From Bacteroidales bacterium (GTDB taxonomy: Bacteria > Bacteroidota > Bacteroidia > Bacteroidales > UBA1715): DNA of 64,000 nucleotides. The notes beneath the pieces were generated by a model. That model was given only the letters and a program-made list of their open reading frames with translations. It was not told the DNA's origin and did no database searches. The DNA is taken from the NCBI GenBank assembly GCA_016714605.1, contig JADKDL010000002.1:1-64000 (forward strand), in the 5' to 3' direction. A program made the translations under genes and the position numbers. This document shows, piece by piece, positions 1 to 9,874 of the stretch; position 1 is the first letter of the stretch, and every line of letters begins with the position of its first letter.

Positions 1-1924
1 ATGTCATTAATCATTGGAATTTTAGTTGATGATGCCATAGTTGTTCTCGAAAATATTCAACGCCATTTAGACAAAGGAAAAGAAAAACGCAATGCAGCAA
101 TGGATGGTCGTATGGAAATAGGGTTTTCGGCTCTCTCTATTACATTGGTTGATGTGGTTGTATTTTTGCCCATTTTGTTTTTGCAGGTTTTTGTTGCCGA
201 CATGCTCAAACAGTTTTCTGTTGTCGTTATCACCTCTACATTAACCAGTCTGCTAGTTGGTTTTACCCTTGTTCCATGGTTGGCATCGCGAATAGGGAAA
301 AAAGAAGATTTGCAACCGACCAATATAATGAATCGTTTTTTGCTTTGGTTCGAACATCAGTTAAACACTTTTATTGAATGGTACGGCAGACAGCTTGTTT
401 GGGTACTCAGCCATAAACTGATATTACAGGCATAGTTTTGTTGCTTTTTGTAATGACTTTAGGAATAATGAAGCAAGGTATCATTGGTAAAGAGATGATG
501 TCCACAGGCGACCAAGGAAAGTTTCGTTTAAATTTGGAGTACGATAAAACAATAACAGTCCAGCAGAATAATATCGTATCTCAGCAAATTGAAAACTATA
601 TTTTACAACAGCCCGAAGTTTCTACGCTTTTCAGCAATATTGCAGGGCCAAGCACAGGTATAGGAAGTCTTGGTGTTGGAGCTGCCAATAATCGGAATTT
701 ACGATACAACTGAAATCAGAAAGAAAGAAGCATGAAAACGGAAGAGTTTATGAACATCTTCTTTCGCAGCTCCGAAACGATTTTTCTGGAATAAACTTTT
801 CAGTAGCTGTAATTGGTTTGCTACCCAAAGGAGCACCAATCAAAATTACATTAAGTGGGGGTGATATAGATTTGGTAATGAAAACATCCCATGAATTGAA
901 ATCGGTTATAGAAACCATTCCGGGAGCTGATAATGTTCAATTGTCGGTAGTGGAAGGAAATCCAGAATATAAAGTAATTCCCGACAAAGATAAAATGCAG
1001 CGCTTAGGTCTTACCACAGCTTATGTAGGGATGAATTTAAGAACTGCTTTTACTGGTAATGACGATGCTTCGTTAACCGAAAACGGCACTGAATACCCTG
1101 TTAGGATTTGGCTCGACGAATTTGACCGTAAGAATTTTGAAGATGTAACGCATCTCGCCATAGTCAATCCTATGACTACTCCTATTGAAGTTTTGCAGTT
1201 TGCTATGGTGGTGCAGGACAATTCTCCATCGCTATTAGAGCGTCTCGATAGGCAACCATCGGTAACACTCACAGCCGAGTCATTTGGTCGTCCTTCGGGA
1301 ACATTAGCAGGGGAAGTAATTACCTATCTGAAATCAAAACCTCTGCCCGAAGGTGTTAAACTTAGCTGGGGTGCAGACATTAAAACACAAAACGAAAGTT
1401 TTGGTGCTTTGGGTTCTGTTTTGCTTATTTCGTTTATTTTGATTTATTTGATAATGATAGCATTATACGACAGTTACATCTATCCGTTTGTCGCTTTGTT
1501 TGGAATTCCGGTGGCTGCCATCGGTGCATTTTTAGCATTGAATTTATCATTAAATCACTTGACCCTTTTTGCACAGCTTGGACTTATAATGCTCATGGGA
1601 CTGGTAACAAAAAATGCCATTCTAATTGTCGACTTTACAAATCAACTGAAAGCCGAGGGCAAACATTTCAAAGAAGCTTTAATACTTGCAGGCAAAGAAC
1701 GGCTACGCCCTATTTTAATGACAACTTTGGCTATGGCAATAGGTATGCTGCCCATTGCTCTGGGTAAAGGAACTGCCAGTGAATGGAAAAATGGATTGGC
1801 ATGGGTTATTATCGGCGGCTTACTTTCATCATTAATTTTGACCGTTTTCTTAGTTCCAATGGTATATTATGCGGTAGATAGCATAAAAGAACGATTTGCA
1901 AAAAAGAGAGGAGTTGCAAAATGA
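1..1924 (+). CDS. RND-family multidrug efflux permease, C-terminal part, two frameshifts
   Basis: This is the inner-membrane proton-driven pump of a tripartite efflux system; its 5' part lies outside the window. The first segment holds the VDDAIVVLENIQRH motif of transmembrane helix 4. The last segment holds the periplasmic porter/docking domain and the final helices with GLVTKNAILIVDF. The reading frame breaks near 424 (after LSHKLI; TGIVLLLFVMTLG follows in another frame) and near 694 (EFTIQLKS follows). Both breaks are repaired by adding one base to a short T or G run, so sequencing error is as likely as decay. The stop codon overlaps the ATG of the next gene (AAATGA). With the TetR gene two loci downstream this looks like a regulated efflux operon. 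Family assignment is firm; substrate is unknown. Confidence 0.88.
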
Positions 1925-2370
1925 AAAATCTAACACTAATTATTTGTTCTGTAATCCTTTTTCTGCTTTTTACATCGTTTAGCAATCAAGCTGACAAAAC
2001 ATTTTCATTAACAATTAAAGTCGAAAAACTAAGGAACTCAGAAGGCATAGTGCAGTTTGCTCTGTACAACAAAGATGGTTCTATACCTGACGAGAACTTT
2101 AAGAAATGCTATAAGTTATTGAAAGCGAATATTGTAAATAGCTCATCTACAATAACTTTTCAGGGTATTCCGGCAGGTAAATATGCTGTAAACATCTTAC
2201 ATGATGAAAATAATAACGGTATAATTGATAAAGGATTTATTCTACCAAAAGAAGGTATAGGATTTTCAAATTTTCAAACGATAGGCTTATCAAACAAACC
2301 TTCTTTTCAAAAAGCATCATTTGATTTCAATTCAGACAAGATTATAAAGGTTACAATTGTTTATATGTAA
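1921..2370 (+). CDS. DUF2141 secreted protein
   Basis: 149 residues. A signal peptide occupies roughly residues 1-24 (hydrophobic ICSVILFLLFTSF), so the protein is exported. The body matches the DUF2141 pattern: an Ig-like beta domain with a GKYAVNILHDENNNG segment (about residues 86-100) followed by LPKEGIGFSN. The biochemical role of this family is unknown. The start codon overlaps the stop of the RND pump gene, so the two are translationally coupled and probably co-transcribed with the efflux genes. Confidence 0.82.
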   Translation: MKNLTLIICSVILFLLFTSFSNQADKTFSLTIKVEKLRNSEGIVQFALYNKDGSIPDENFKKCYKLLKANIVNSSSTITFQGIPAGKYAVNILHDENNNGIIDKGFILPKEGIGFSNFQTIGLSNKPSFQKASFDFNSDKIIKVTIVYM

Positions 2371-2397
2371 AAAAATATAAACTAACTCATCAAAACT

Positions 2398-2790
2398 ATG
2401 GCAGATAATGATGTAACAACAGAGAATAAAATCTTAGAGGCTGCAAATTCTGTATTTTTATTGTATGGGTATCATGGAACTAGGCTTCATCAAATTGCTG
2501 ATTTAGCAGGCATTCATAAATCAGCAGTTCATTATTATTTTCGGTCGAAAGAAATACTATATGGCAAAGTTGTTAGTTTTGTAATTGAAAATATTTTAAC
2601 AGAAAACAATAAATTTACAACTAATCAGAAATTAAAAGAAGTACACCTGTGGTTTATATTTACTGAATTATACAACAATAAAAATCTTTTTGAAAATGTG
2701 TTAAAAGAATTATACATAGTGGATTGGTCTGAGAAATTAACTGAGTTAAAAAAGGTTCTCGAAATCAAAATAGCCACCCCTCAGTCGTAA
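2398..2790 (+). CDS. TetR/AcrR family transcriptional regulator, apparently truncated
   Basis: 130 residues. The N-terminal helix-turn-helix is clear: ILEAANSVFLLYGYHGTRL, then IADLAGIHKSAVHYYFRSKE at about residues 36-55, the TetR DNA-recognition region. TetR proteins usually run to about 190-200 residues, with the second half forming the ligand pocket and dimer interface. Here the frame stops right where repeat block A (2790-2993) begins, which suggests the 3' end was lost to that repeat. It lies 27 bp behind the DUF2141 gene and was probably the local repressor of the RND efflux operon. Whether the short form still dimerises cannot be told from sequence. Confidence 0.8.
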   Translation: MADNDVTTENKILEAANSVFLLYGYHGTRLHQIADLAGIHKSAVHYYFRSKEILYGKVVSFVIENILTENNKFTTNQKLKEVHLWFIFTELYNNKNLFENVLKELYIVDWSEKLTELKKVLEIKIATPQS

Positions 2791-3010
2791 GCACATTTGC
2801 AAGCCCACAAGAGCCAACGCTCAAACCAATGGCTTGCAAAAGAGCTTCCGCCTCTCCAGCCCGAGTAACCGCCTTTCAGGACGGTTTTAGGATTGCCCAC
2901 GCTCAAAAAAACAAAATAAATTTGTGCTTCGTAGATAGGTTGGTGCTGATTGACAATGACAATAAAATAAAGCTAAATAAATGATAAACAGACGGTTATG
3001 AATAAACACC
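2788..3010 (+). repeat. Dispersed repeat block A (~200 bp)
   Basis: Non-coding. It contains an imperfect palindrome (CATTTGCAAGCC ... GGCTTGCAAAAGAGC) followed by GCTCAAAAAAACAAAATAAA and TTTGTGCTTCGT. A clearly related copy lies at 44609-44814, and a diverged partial copy lies at 34131-34230. In blocks A and B the repeat runs directly into GAATAAACACCAG and then into an attC-like site, so repeat plus site behave as one ~350-bp unit that could be a non-coding cassette. Confidence 0.75.
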
Positions 3011-3144
3011 AGTTGCCAACAAGCGGTATAAAACATTGGGGTTTAAGTGGTTACGCGAGCGTTCTGCCCCGCATCAAGTTCGGTGTAACTCGACAGGAAA
3101 GTAGCCCGCAATCCCCAACGATTTCATACCGCCGTCCGTTGCCA
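3011..3144 (+). repeat. attC-like cassette recombination site 1
   Basis: An imperfect palindrome of about 130 bp. The left arm reads CCAACAAGCGGTAT...TTGGGG and the right arm CCCCAACG...ATACCGC...CGTTGCCAAC. Stems GCGGTAT/ATACCGC and TTGGGG/CCCCAA flank a less conserved centre. It ends 9 bp before the ATG of the TPR gene. Related sites occur at 6567, 10884, 12748, 19320, 44818, 45554, 46296 and 47423. The layout resembles an integron attC site; the core GTTGCC departs from the textbook GTTRRRY. Confidence 0.7.
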
Positions 3145-3152
3145 ACAATGCT

Positions 3153-4070
3153 ATGAAGACAATAACCTACATATTAACAATTAGTATTTTGATTTCTTGT
3201 CAGACAAAAAGTCAAAAACAGAATGATTTAAAAATGGAATCAAGATTTTTTACAACACAGGAATTTGATGACAATTTCGGTAAGGAGATGGTTTCATCTC
3301 AAGATGTTTACGAAAACATGAAAAAGAATGGATTGCAAGAATATCAGTATTGCCAATTCGACTTTGATTATATCTCAGATTCTAAGGAAAAACTTGATTC
3401 ATTAAGAGAATTTTTAATTGAACAATATGGATACGAAATGAAGGAAACAAAGAAGGTTGACGGAAATTGGAATTTGTGGGGAAATGCGACCAAATTTCCA
3501 GTAGATTCTGACAATATTCTTTATTGGGCACTTGACCTCTATCTGAAAGGATTTCGGTTTGACTGTAAATTAAACGGGTACGGAGCAGTTGTTGATAAAC
3601 CAGAGTATCCCGATTTAGACACTTCCAAAGCTGATTACTTCTTTGACGAAGCAATGAGAGCATATAACAATCAAAATACAGGATTAGCAATTATACATTG
3701 GTCAACAGTTTTAAAGATTGACCCTAAAGACCCAAATTCATATTATTCAAGAGCAATAGCAAAAAATGAATTGTATACATGGAAAGCTGCATTGAAAGAT
3801 TATGATAAAGCTATTGAATTGGCTCCAAAGTTTTTTGATGCTTTAGTAAATCGTGGAGCAACACGAGACGAATCAGGTGATTACAAGGGTGCGATTGACG
3901 ATTATAATAAAGCTATTGAGATAAAACCTGACAATGCAATGACTTATTTCAATCGTGGAAATACTAAATTAAATATGGGAGACAAAACAGGTGCATGTTC
4001 TGACTGGACTAAAGCAAAAGAATTAGGAGCAGAATATGCCGATGAAAGAATTAAAGAACATTGTAAATAA
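3153..4070 (+). CDS. TPR-repeat lipoprotein (cassette A)
   Basis: 305 residues. The N-terminus is a lipoprotein signal: hydrophobic ILTISILISC with the lipobox LISC at about residues 13-16. The unannotated middle (about 25-150) contains the DFDYIS and WALDLYLKGF segments. Residues about 165-300 form tandem tetratricopeptide repeats: YYSRAIAKNELYTWKAALKDY, ALVNRGATRDESGDYKGAID and TYFNRGNTKLNMGDKTGAC. This suggests an outer-membrane-anchored protein-binding scaffold; no partner can be named. The gene fills a cassette: GTTGCCAACA stands before it and GTTGGCAA (4077-4084) after it, the reverse complement of its own start. An IS91-like element begins directly after. Confidence 0.8.
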   Translation: MKTITYILTISILISCQTKSQKQNDLKMESRFFTTQEFDDNFGKEMVSSQDVYENMKKNGLQEYQYCQFDFDYISDSKEKLDSLREFLIEQYGYEMKETKKVDGNWNLWGNATKFPVDSDNILYWALDLYLKGFRFDCKLNGYGAVVDKPEYPDLDTSKADYFFDEAMRAYNNQNTGLAIIHWSTVLKIDPKDPNSYYSRAIAKNELYTWKAALKDYDKAIELAPKFFDALVNRGATRDESGDYKGAIDDYNKAIEIKPDNAMTYFNRGNTKLNMGDKTGACSDWTKAKELGAEYADERIKEHCK

Positions 4071-4529
4071 AGCACAGTTGGCAATAAACAGGAATCTGAG
4101 CGGTCTGCAAGACCCAGCGATGATTCTGTGTTGAACTACATCCCGGCACTATTCTGCTGCGAGTGCAAAAATCCTGACATTTTTCTATGTACTTATTGAG
4201 GTTTTTTTATCGTTTTGGAGAGAGAATTGATATTGAAGCCAATTTTTTTACACAGACAACTCAATTTTGAAGTTAAAAATCATTGTATTCGACTTATTAT
4301 CATAGCATTTCAGTGTTTTTTGTTCGCAATAGACAATAAGAATCCTGTACTCATTGAAAATGAGTTTACAACAGGGGGGTCTAAATCACTTATTACTCAC
4401 AAAATAAGACACATAAGCAGACAAATCAGGCGAACGTATTCTCGGAATTTCTTCTACAATAACCATCCGCCCTGTTTTGCAAACCGGACATGTGCAGACA
4501 TCAACCCCCGTAAGTCGCTTGAAGCGCTC

Positions 4530-5559
4530 TTACCGTGTTTCTGGAGGTTTGCCTTGCTTTATAATTTGCTCAATATCAGGCTTCGTCTCTGGTACAAATT
4601 GCAAATCAAGCCTACGTTTTAGGGTATGATTATAAATTCCGTAGCGACGAATTTTCACAAAACGACTGGGCAAAATATGCAGACAAAATCGCCTGAGAAA
4701 CTCTACCCCATCTAGAGTAACGGGTTTTTTCGTTGCATTATCACGGTAATCTTTGGCAATGAAGGTAACCTTTCCGTCTTTAATACTGAGTATCCGCTGA
4801 TTGGTAATAGCCACACGGTGCGTGTATTGTCCCAGATATTTGACCACATGCTCGGCACTTGCTAGAGCCGGTTCGCAATGTACCACCCACTTTTTTTTGT
4901 ATGCACTTTGAATGGCATGGTTAAACTGACTTAAAACCTGTTGTTTACGCAAACATCGCTTCAAACTATCAAGAAATTTGCCCAAAAACAATGCACTAAG
5001 TTGCTGAACCGGAAACAGAAGCGACCATCGGTACCCGATTTTTCCATTGCCCTTTGAGAGAATATCCGGCAGCGGGCACAATACAATGAATGTGAGGATG
5101 TAATGACAGATTCTGTCCCCAAGTATGTAATACACAAACAGCACCACCCTCAACGCCAAAATGGGTATAAAAAGAAGGTCTGAAGCGTACCCCAAACCGC
5201 CGAAAAAAGGAGTTCGTAAACTGCCTATCATTCCAAAGACATATTGTATTCAACTCATGGGGCAGCGTAAAAATAATGTGATAATGCTTTATGGGTAAGG
5301 TAGATTGCACTAAATCGTCAATCCAAAAGCCTGTTTAGCAGCCTGACATTTGGGGGCAATGACGGTCGCCACAACTGTTGTAACGATACAGAACCGAACC
5401 GCAACAATCACATACCTCCTTGTGTCCGCCCAAAACGGCAGTTCTGCACTGCAAAATTTTGTACATAACCTTTATTTGCAAAGGCTTAAGCTTTTCTTTT
5501 TCAGATAATTCATTACCAAACAATCGCACTACATCAGCCAATTCGCATGGGCTATTCAT
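4530..5559 (-). pseudogene. IS91-family transposase, multiply frameshifted
   Basis: Same protein as in copy 2 (MNSPCELADVVRLFGNELSE start at 5559). The zinc-binding N-terminus (CDCCG...CGDRHCP), the HUH motif HPHIHC and the double-tyrosine motif YLGQYTHRV are all readable but lie in different frames. Compared with copy 2 there are 1-nt differences near 5040, 5170, 5220, 5330 and 5350, mostly in short homopolymers. Unlike copy 2, the C-terminal part around ATKKPVTLDGVEFL is intact and in frame. The HUH and Tyr residues would nick single-stranded DNA for rolling-circle transposition; this copy should be inactive if the indels are real. Confidence 0.8.
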
Positions 5560-6465
5560 TATTTTGTTTCTTGAAATTGTACAAAGTATCCAACGGACTA
5601 TGCGGCTTAATGAGCGGACACTGAGCCACATGCAAATAAAGCATGGTTGTGGTAATATCGGCATGACCGAGTAATTCTTTGAGTGTCACTATATTTATGC
5701 CCTGCTCCAGCAGATGAGTTGCATAACTGTGCCGAAGCGAATGCAGGTTTACATCTTTGGTTATAGATGTTTTTTTTAGATTCTCACGCATCACCCACGA
5801 AAGCCCTCTTACACTGTATTTTCCATCAGCTTCTTTGCCGTTGAAAAGCCAAATATGTGGATTTTCAGCCATAAGATATTTTTAAGTCCTTGTGCCATCG
5901 CATCTGCCAAAGGCACAATTCTATCTTTTTTACCCTTGCTTTGGCGAATATGAATGGTCATACGCAGAAAATCTATATCAGAAAATTTCAAATTTATAAC
6001 CTCCTGACCACGCAACCCAGCCGAATAGATAAGCGAAAGCACGATACGTTGCTTGGTAGTTGTAGGAGCCGAAAAAAAGCTCTTTAAGTTCCTGATGGTT
6101 AAGAATAACGGGCAGCTTATTATCCTTTTTGAGTGAAGGCAACGCAATAGCCTTTTGTTCATTCCCAGCAGTCTGTAATAATAGCGCAGACCATAGACCA
6201 TGTGCTTGAAACTACTGCGCGAGGGCGAATTTTTTATCGAGAGCCAAAGCCACCAGATATTCATTAATTTCATCCTCCGAAATTTCCTCAGGTTTTTTTG
6301 AAAATGCAGACAAAACACAGCAATCCTGCGGATATAATTTTGGAGCGTACTCATACTTTGCCCCCGCAGTACCACTTGGTTTCCGAGTTTTTTCACCACA
6401 GCCTCAAACCCCGGAACGGCCAATATAGCCCGTTCCACGATAGTTAATTCAGATTTTTTTCTCAT
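5552..6465 (-). pseudogene. IS91-associated tyrosine recombinase, frameshifted
   Basis: Homologous to the intact 304-residue recombinase at 9867-10781. The frame breaks near 5880, where the T run is one shorter than in copy 2, and near 6060, 6230 and 6300. The C-terminal catalytic segment LHSLRHSYATHLLEQG ... LGHADITTTMLYLHVA survives in one frame, and the N-terminal SAM-like domain survives in pieces. The last codons overlap the transposase ATG by 8 nt, as in copy 2. Probably non-functional unless the indels are consensus errors. Confidence 0.78.
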
Positions 6466-6507
6466 AAGGTTATTGTTTTAAATTAATAAAACAATAAGTT
6501 ACAAGTA

Positions 6508-6538
6508 TTTGTGTTTGAAGTAAATTTATGTACTTTTG
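6508..6538 (+). promoter_or_regulatory. Outward-facing promoter at right end of IS copy 1
   Basis: TTTG at 6508-6511, a 19-nt spacer, then TACTTTTG at 6531-6538. This fits the Bacteroidota promoter consensus TTTG-N19/20-TAnnTTTG exactly. It points out of the element, away from the IS genes, towards the cassette at 6719. The same element occurs at the right end of copy 2. Confidence 0.65.
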
Positions 6539-6566
6539 TCAGAAGCTATCCCGGAGGGATTTAGTT

Positions 6567-6692
6567 CAACACGCGGTATAGCCAATAAGGGTTTCAGTGG
6601 TATGCGAAGGTTTGTAGCCCGCTTCAACTTTTCGTGTATCTTGATAGTGAATCACCCGCACTCCCTTACTGGCCATACCGCCAACGTTGGCG
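6567..6692 (+). repeat. attC-like site 2 (right part; left end cut off by IS copy 1)
   Basis: Starts CAACACGCGGTATAGCC directly at the IS end and closes with TGGCCATACCGCCAACGTTGGCGGTAATG. The arms GCGGTATAGCCAATAAGGG and CCCTTACTGGCCATACCGC pair at 17 of 19 positions. The missing left core is at 4077-4084, on the other side of the IS. The final GTTGGCGGTAATG is the start of cassette B and recurs inverted (CACTACCGCCAA) at its end, near 8384-8396. Confidence 0.7.
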
Positions 6693-6718
6693 GTAATGTT
6701 GAAAAAGACTGATTTACT

Positions 6719-7144
6719 ATGAACTATAAATTTTCAAAAATAAAATTGAATAAAGACGGACTTTTTGGTCCGACTAAAGAGAATCATTTTTATAAACCGG
6801 TTAACTATCACAACAAAACTGCAGCAACGAACCACCATAAAACGACTTGGGTTTTGAAGCAAAACGAGCAGTTTGAAGTTTTTAGAGTATCTGATGAAAG
6901 TAAATGGTTTTGCAAGAACAGAAATGGTCTATTCTCAATTCTTGACAATGGTGAAGTTATAATGGGGGCAAATGAAGAACGTATATCTTTTTTCCCTAAT
7001 CCGGTAAATAATTCAGACCCATATCATGGATATCCAGTCAATAGTGGGGAATATGAACCGAGCACTGAGTTGGTTGAAATGTGGCTCAAAGATAAAATAA
7101 TTGATTATCGAATTCATATCAAAATATTAAAAGGACAGATATGA
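6719..7144 (+). CDS. Hypothetical protein, first gene of cassette B
   Basis: 141 residues with no recognisable family. There is no signal peptide or membrane segment. The sequence is rich in charged and aromatic residues (ENHFYKPVNYHNK, VFRVSDESKWFCKNRNGLFS), suggesting a soluble beta-rich cytoplasmic protein. The stop overlaps the ATG of the next gene (ATATGA), so the two are translationally coupled and probably work together. Both lie inside one attC-bounded cassette, 180 bp downstream of the outward promoter of IS copy 1. Function unknown. Confidence 0.6.
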   Translation: MNYKFSKIKLNKDGLFGPTKENHFYKPVNYHNKTAATNHHKTTWVLKQNEQFEVFRVSDESKWFCKNRNGLFSILDNGEVIMGANEERISFFPNPVNNSDPYHGYPVNSGEYEPSTELVEMWLKDKIIDYRIHIKILKGQI

Positions 7145-8352
7145 AGACAATTAAATTTTCAATAAAGGTACAGGCAATAGATAGCTATATCTATGGTGGG
7201 CACTTATTTTTAATTTTAAAAGACGGTAGAATTGTGTACACCGAACTTAGCAAGGTGATAAGAAAATTGGTTGTCATTTACTCTGATTTTGAGAATTTGA
7301 TAAGACTTTCTTTCCAACGAAATGACTATTTGAGTAATAGACAAGGACTTATGATGCTAGGCGTAGGTGAACTTAAAAATGTTCTAATGAAATTATGGGA
7401 ACGGGCAACAAATGAAATTGAATTTTCAATTGACTTTGATATAGACGACTTTGAAATAATTTCAGAAGTACCTTCAATGCCAGTTCTTGACATGCGACTT
7501 TATGCAATGAGAATGTATTTGGGTTGTAAGGAGGGGCTTTATGAATTAAATCTTAACCCTCAGGATAATTATCATTTAAAGCCAAGTAAACCAGAGTTGC
7601 GATTTGATGCAAAAGTAACTCACTTGAATGCAAAATCAGGAGAAGTTGTGATTTCCGCAAATAGTGAAGGTCTATTTCATGGTAGTTTCTTAAATGAAAA
7701 AAATAAACTTGAAGTTATAAGTAAACCTGTTGCAAAAAAATCAATAAGAACAGGTTGGTCAAGCTATGATGTCATTAACTACGAAGAACACAACAACTTT
7801 GAATATTTTGTAAATGAAACAACCAATATTGAAAATAAGCTGAAGTATTCAAAATTTGACGAACAATCTGAAAGAAGAAGAATTACCGAATTTGGTAAAT
7901 CCAAATACGGAATGGATGAACTTATGGAACATTCAAACATAAAAGCGGAAGACATAAGCTATTGCTTTAATAGTTCAACTTCTGGTTTCTTTTTCACTAA
8001 AGACGGGCAATTTATAAATGTCAATCTTAACAAAGAGAAAAAACAAGACTTATACTTCACATCAAGAAATCATATATTGCCAAACCTTGAGGTAACTAAA
8101 AGTTTATTAACCAGGCCAGTTTCAAGCTCAATAGTTCCGAAAGGTTGTGTAATAGAATATTTTGATAAAGTAGCCCTTTATCAGAACGGCAAAGCAAAAA
8201 TTATTGAAAACAGTCCTTCAATAAATGTGAGAACTTATCCAAGTTCAATTAGATACAGAAACCTAATTTCAATAACTAAGGATGAAGAGGTTTCTATTCA
8301 CTCAATTTATCCATTTGATGAAACACCAATAAAGTTGACATTGATGACTTAG
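7141..8352 (+). CDS. Hypothetical protein, possible beta-propeller, second gene of cassette B
   Basis: 403 residues, family not recognised. Repeated strand-turn-strand patterns suggest a propeller-like fold with repeats: GGHLFLILKDGRIVYTEL, MYLGCKEGLYELNLNP, GEVVISANSEGLFHGSFL, SGFFFTKDGQFINVNL, KVALYQNGKAKIIE. There is no signal peptide, so it is likely cytoplasmic. Its start overlaps the stop of the 141-residue partner. CACTACCGCC follows the stop by about 30 bp and is where IS copy 2 begins. The fold is inferred from pattern only. Confidence 0.6.
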   Translation: MKTIKFSIKVQAIDSYIYGGHLFLILKDGRIVYTELSKVIRKLVVIYSDFENLIRLSFQRNDYLSNRQGLMMLGVGELKNVLMKLWERATNEIEFSIDFDIDDFEIISEVPSMPVLDMRLYAMRMYLGCKEGLYELNLNPQDNYHLKPSKPELRFDAKVTHLNAKSGEVVISANSEGLFHGSFLNEKNKLEVISKPVAKKSIRTGWSSYDVINYEEHNNFEYFVNETTNIENKLKYSKFDEQSERRRITEFGKSKYGMDELMEHSNIKAEDISYCFNSSTSGFFFTKDGQFINVNLNKEKKQDLYFTSRNHILPNLEVTKSLLTRPVSSSIVPKGCVIEYFDKVALYQNGKAKIIENSPSINVRTYPSSIRYRNLISITKDEEVSIHSIYPFDETPIKLTLMT

Positions 8353-8842
8353 ACTTTAATAAAATATTTGACTAATAGGAGAATCACTACCGCCAATAAA
8401 CAGGAATCTGAGCGGTCTGTAAGACCCAGCGATGATTCTGTGTTGAACTACATCCCGTCAAGATTTGACCGCTAGAGCCAAAAAATCGGAATTTTTCTAT
8501 GTGCTTACTGAGATTTTTTTCGTTTTGGAGAGAGAGAATGGTAATTGAAGTCAGTTTTTTTGTAAATACAACTCTAATTTGACTACAAAAAATCATTGTA
8601 TTCGACTTATTATCATAGCATTTCAGTGTTTTTTGTTCACATTAGACAATAAGAATCCTAGACTCATTGAAAATGAGTTTACAACAGGGGGTTCTAAATC
8701 ACTTATTACTCACAAAATAAGACACATAAGCAAACAAATCAGGCGAACGTATTCTCGGAATTTCTTCTACAATAACCATCCGCCCTGTTTTGCAAACCGG
8801 ACATGTGCAGACATCAACCCCCGTAAGTCGCTTGAAGCGCTC

Positions 8843-9874
8843 TTACCGTGTTTCTGGAGGTTTGCCTTGCTTTATAATTTGCTCAATATCAGGCTTCGTC
8901 TCTGGTACAAATTGCAAATCAAGCCTACGTTTTAGGGTATGATTATAAATTCCGTAGCGACGAATTTTCACAAAACGACTGGGCAAAATATGCAGACAAA
9001 ATCGCCTGAGAAACTCTACCCCCATCTAGAGTAACGGGTTTTTCGTTGCATTATCACGGTAATCTTTGGCAATGAAGGTAACCTTTCCGTCTTTAATACC
9101 GAGTATCCGCTGATTGGTAATAGCCACACGGTGCGTGTATTGTCCCAGATATTTGACCACATGCTCGGCACTTGCTAGAGCCGGTTCGCAATGTACCACC
9201 CACTTTTTTTTGTATGCACTTTGAATGGCATGGTTAAACTGACTTAAAACCTGTTGTTTACGCAAACATCGCTTCAAACTATCAAGAAATTTGCCCAAAA
9301 ACAATGCACTAAGTTGCTGAACCGGAAACAGGAAGCGACCATCGGTACCCAGATTTTTCCATTGCCCTTTGAGAGAATATCCGGCAGCGGGCACAATACA
9401 ATGAATGTGAGGATGTAATGACAGATTCTGTCCCCAAGTATGTAATACACAAACAGCACCACCCTCAACGCCAAAATGGGTATAAAAGAAGGTCTGAAGC
9501 GTACCCCAAACCGCCGAAAAAAGGAGTTCGTAAAACTGCCTATCATTCCAAAGACATATTGTATTCAACTCATGGGGCAGCGTAAAAATAATGTGATAAT
9601 GCTTTATGGGTAAGGTAGATTGCACTAAATCGTCAATCCAAAAAGCCTGTTTAGCAGCCTGACATTTGGGGCAATGACGGTCGCCACAACTGTTGTAACG
9701 ATACAGAACCGAACCGCAACAATCACATACCTCCTTGTGTCCGCCCAAAACGGCAGTTCTGCACTGCAAAATTTTGTACATAACCTTTATTTGCAAAGGC
9801 TTAAGCTTTTCTTTTTCAGATAATTCATTACCAAACAATCGCACTACATCAGCCAATTCGCATGGGCTATTCAT
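8843..9874 (-). pseudogene. IS91-family HUH transposase with an internal stop
   Basis: Reads from MNSPCELADVVRLFGNELSE at 9874. The N-terminal zinc motif is CDCCGSVLYRYNSCGDRHCPKC (about residues 47-68, paired cysteines). The catalytic HUH motif is HPHIHCIVPAAG and the paired tyrosines are in YLGQYTHRVAI, as in IS91 Y2 transposases (ssDNA nicking, rolling-circle transfer). Near 9020-9045 two compensating 1-nt indels relative to copy 1 (a short T run lost a base, a C run gained one) create a TAG after ATKNPLL. The original frame then resumes as GVEFLRRFCLHILPSRF to the end. It is therefore truncated by about 60 residues unless the indels are sequencing errors. Confidence 0.82.

Larger units (their letters stand above)
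4082..6566 (-). mobile_element. IS91-family element, copy 1 (degenerate)
   Basis: About 2.49 kb. It carries a tyrosine recombinase gene followed by a Y2-type HUH transposase gene, both on the minus strand, an arrangement known in Bacteroidota IS91 relatives. The left end starts CAATAAACAGG and folds into a hairpin (CAGGAATC...GATTCTG). Just inside is GTGTTGAACTACATCCC (4128-4144), which matches the inverted right-end sequence GGGATTTAGTTCAACAC (6556-6572) at 16 of 17 positions. The element separates the end of cassette A from CAACACGCGG, the rest of an attC-like site; the boundary is ambiguous by 3 nt (CAA). There is no target duplication beyond that, as expected of IS91. Both genes are frameshifted relative to copy 2. 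Confidence 0.82.

Noticed and set aside
3382..3690. Minus-strand ORF over the TPR gene
   Set aside because: Shadow of a well-supported TPR lipoprotein gene.
4215..4622. Plus-strand ORFs inside the IS copies (also 8579-8935, 9735-10094)
   Set aside because: They are shadows of the transposase and recombinase genes on the other strand and match no family.
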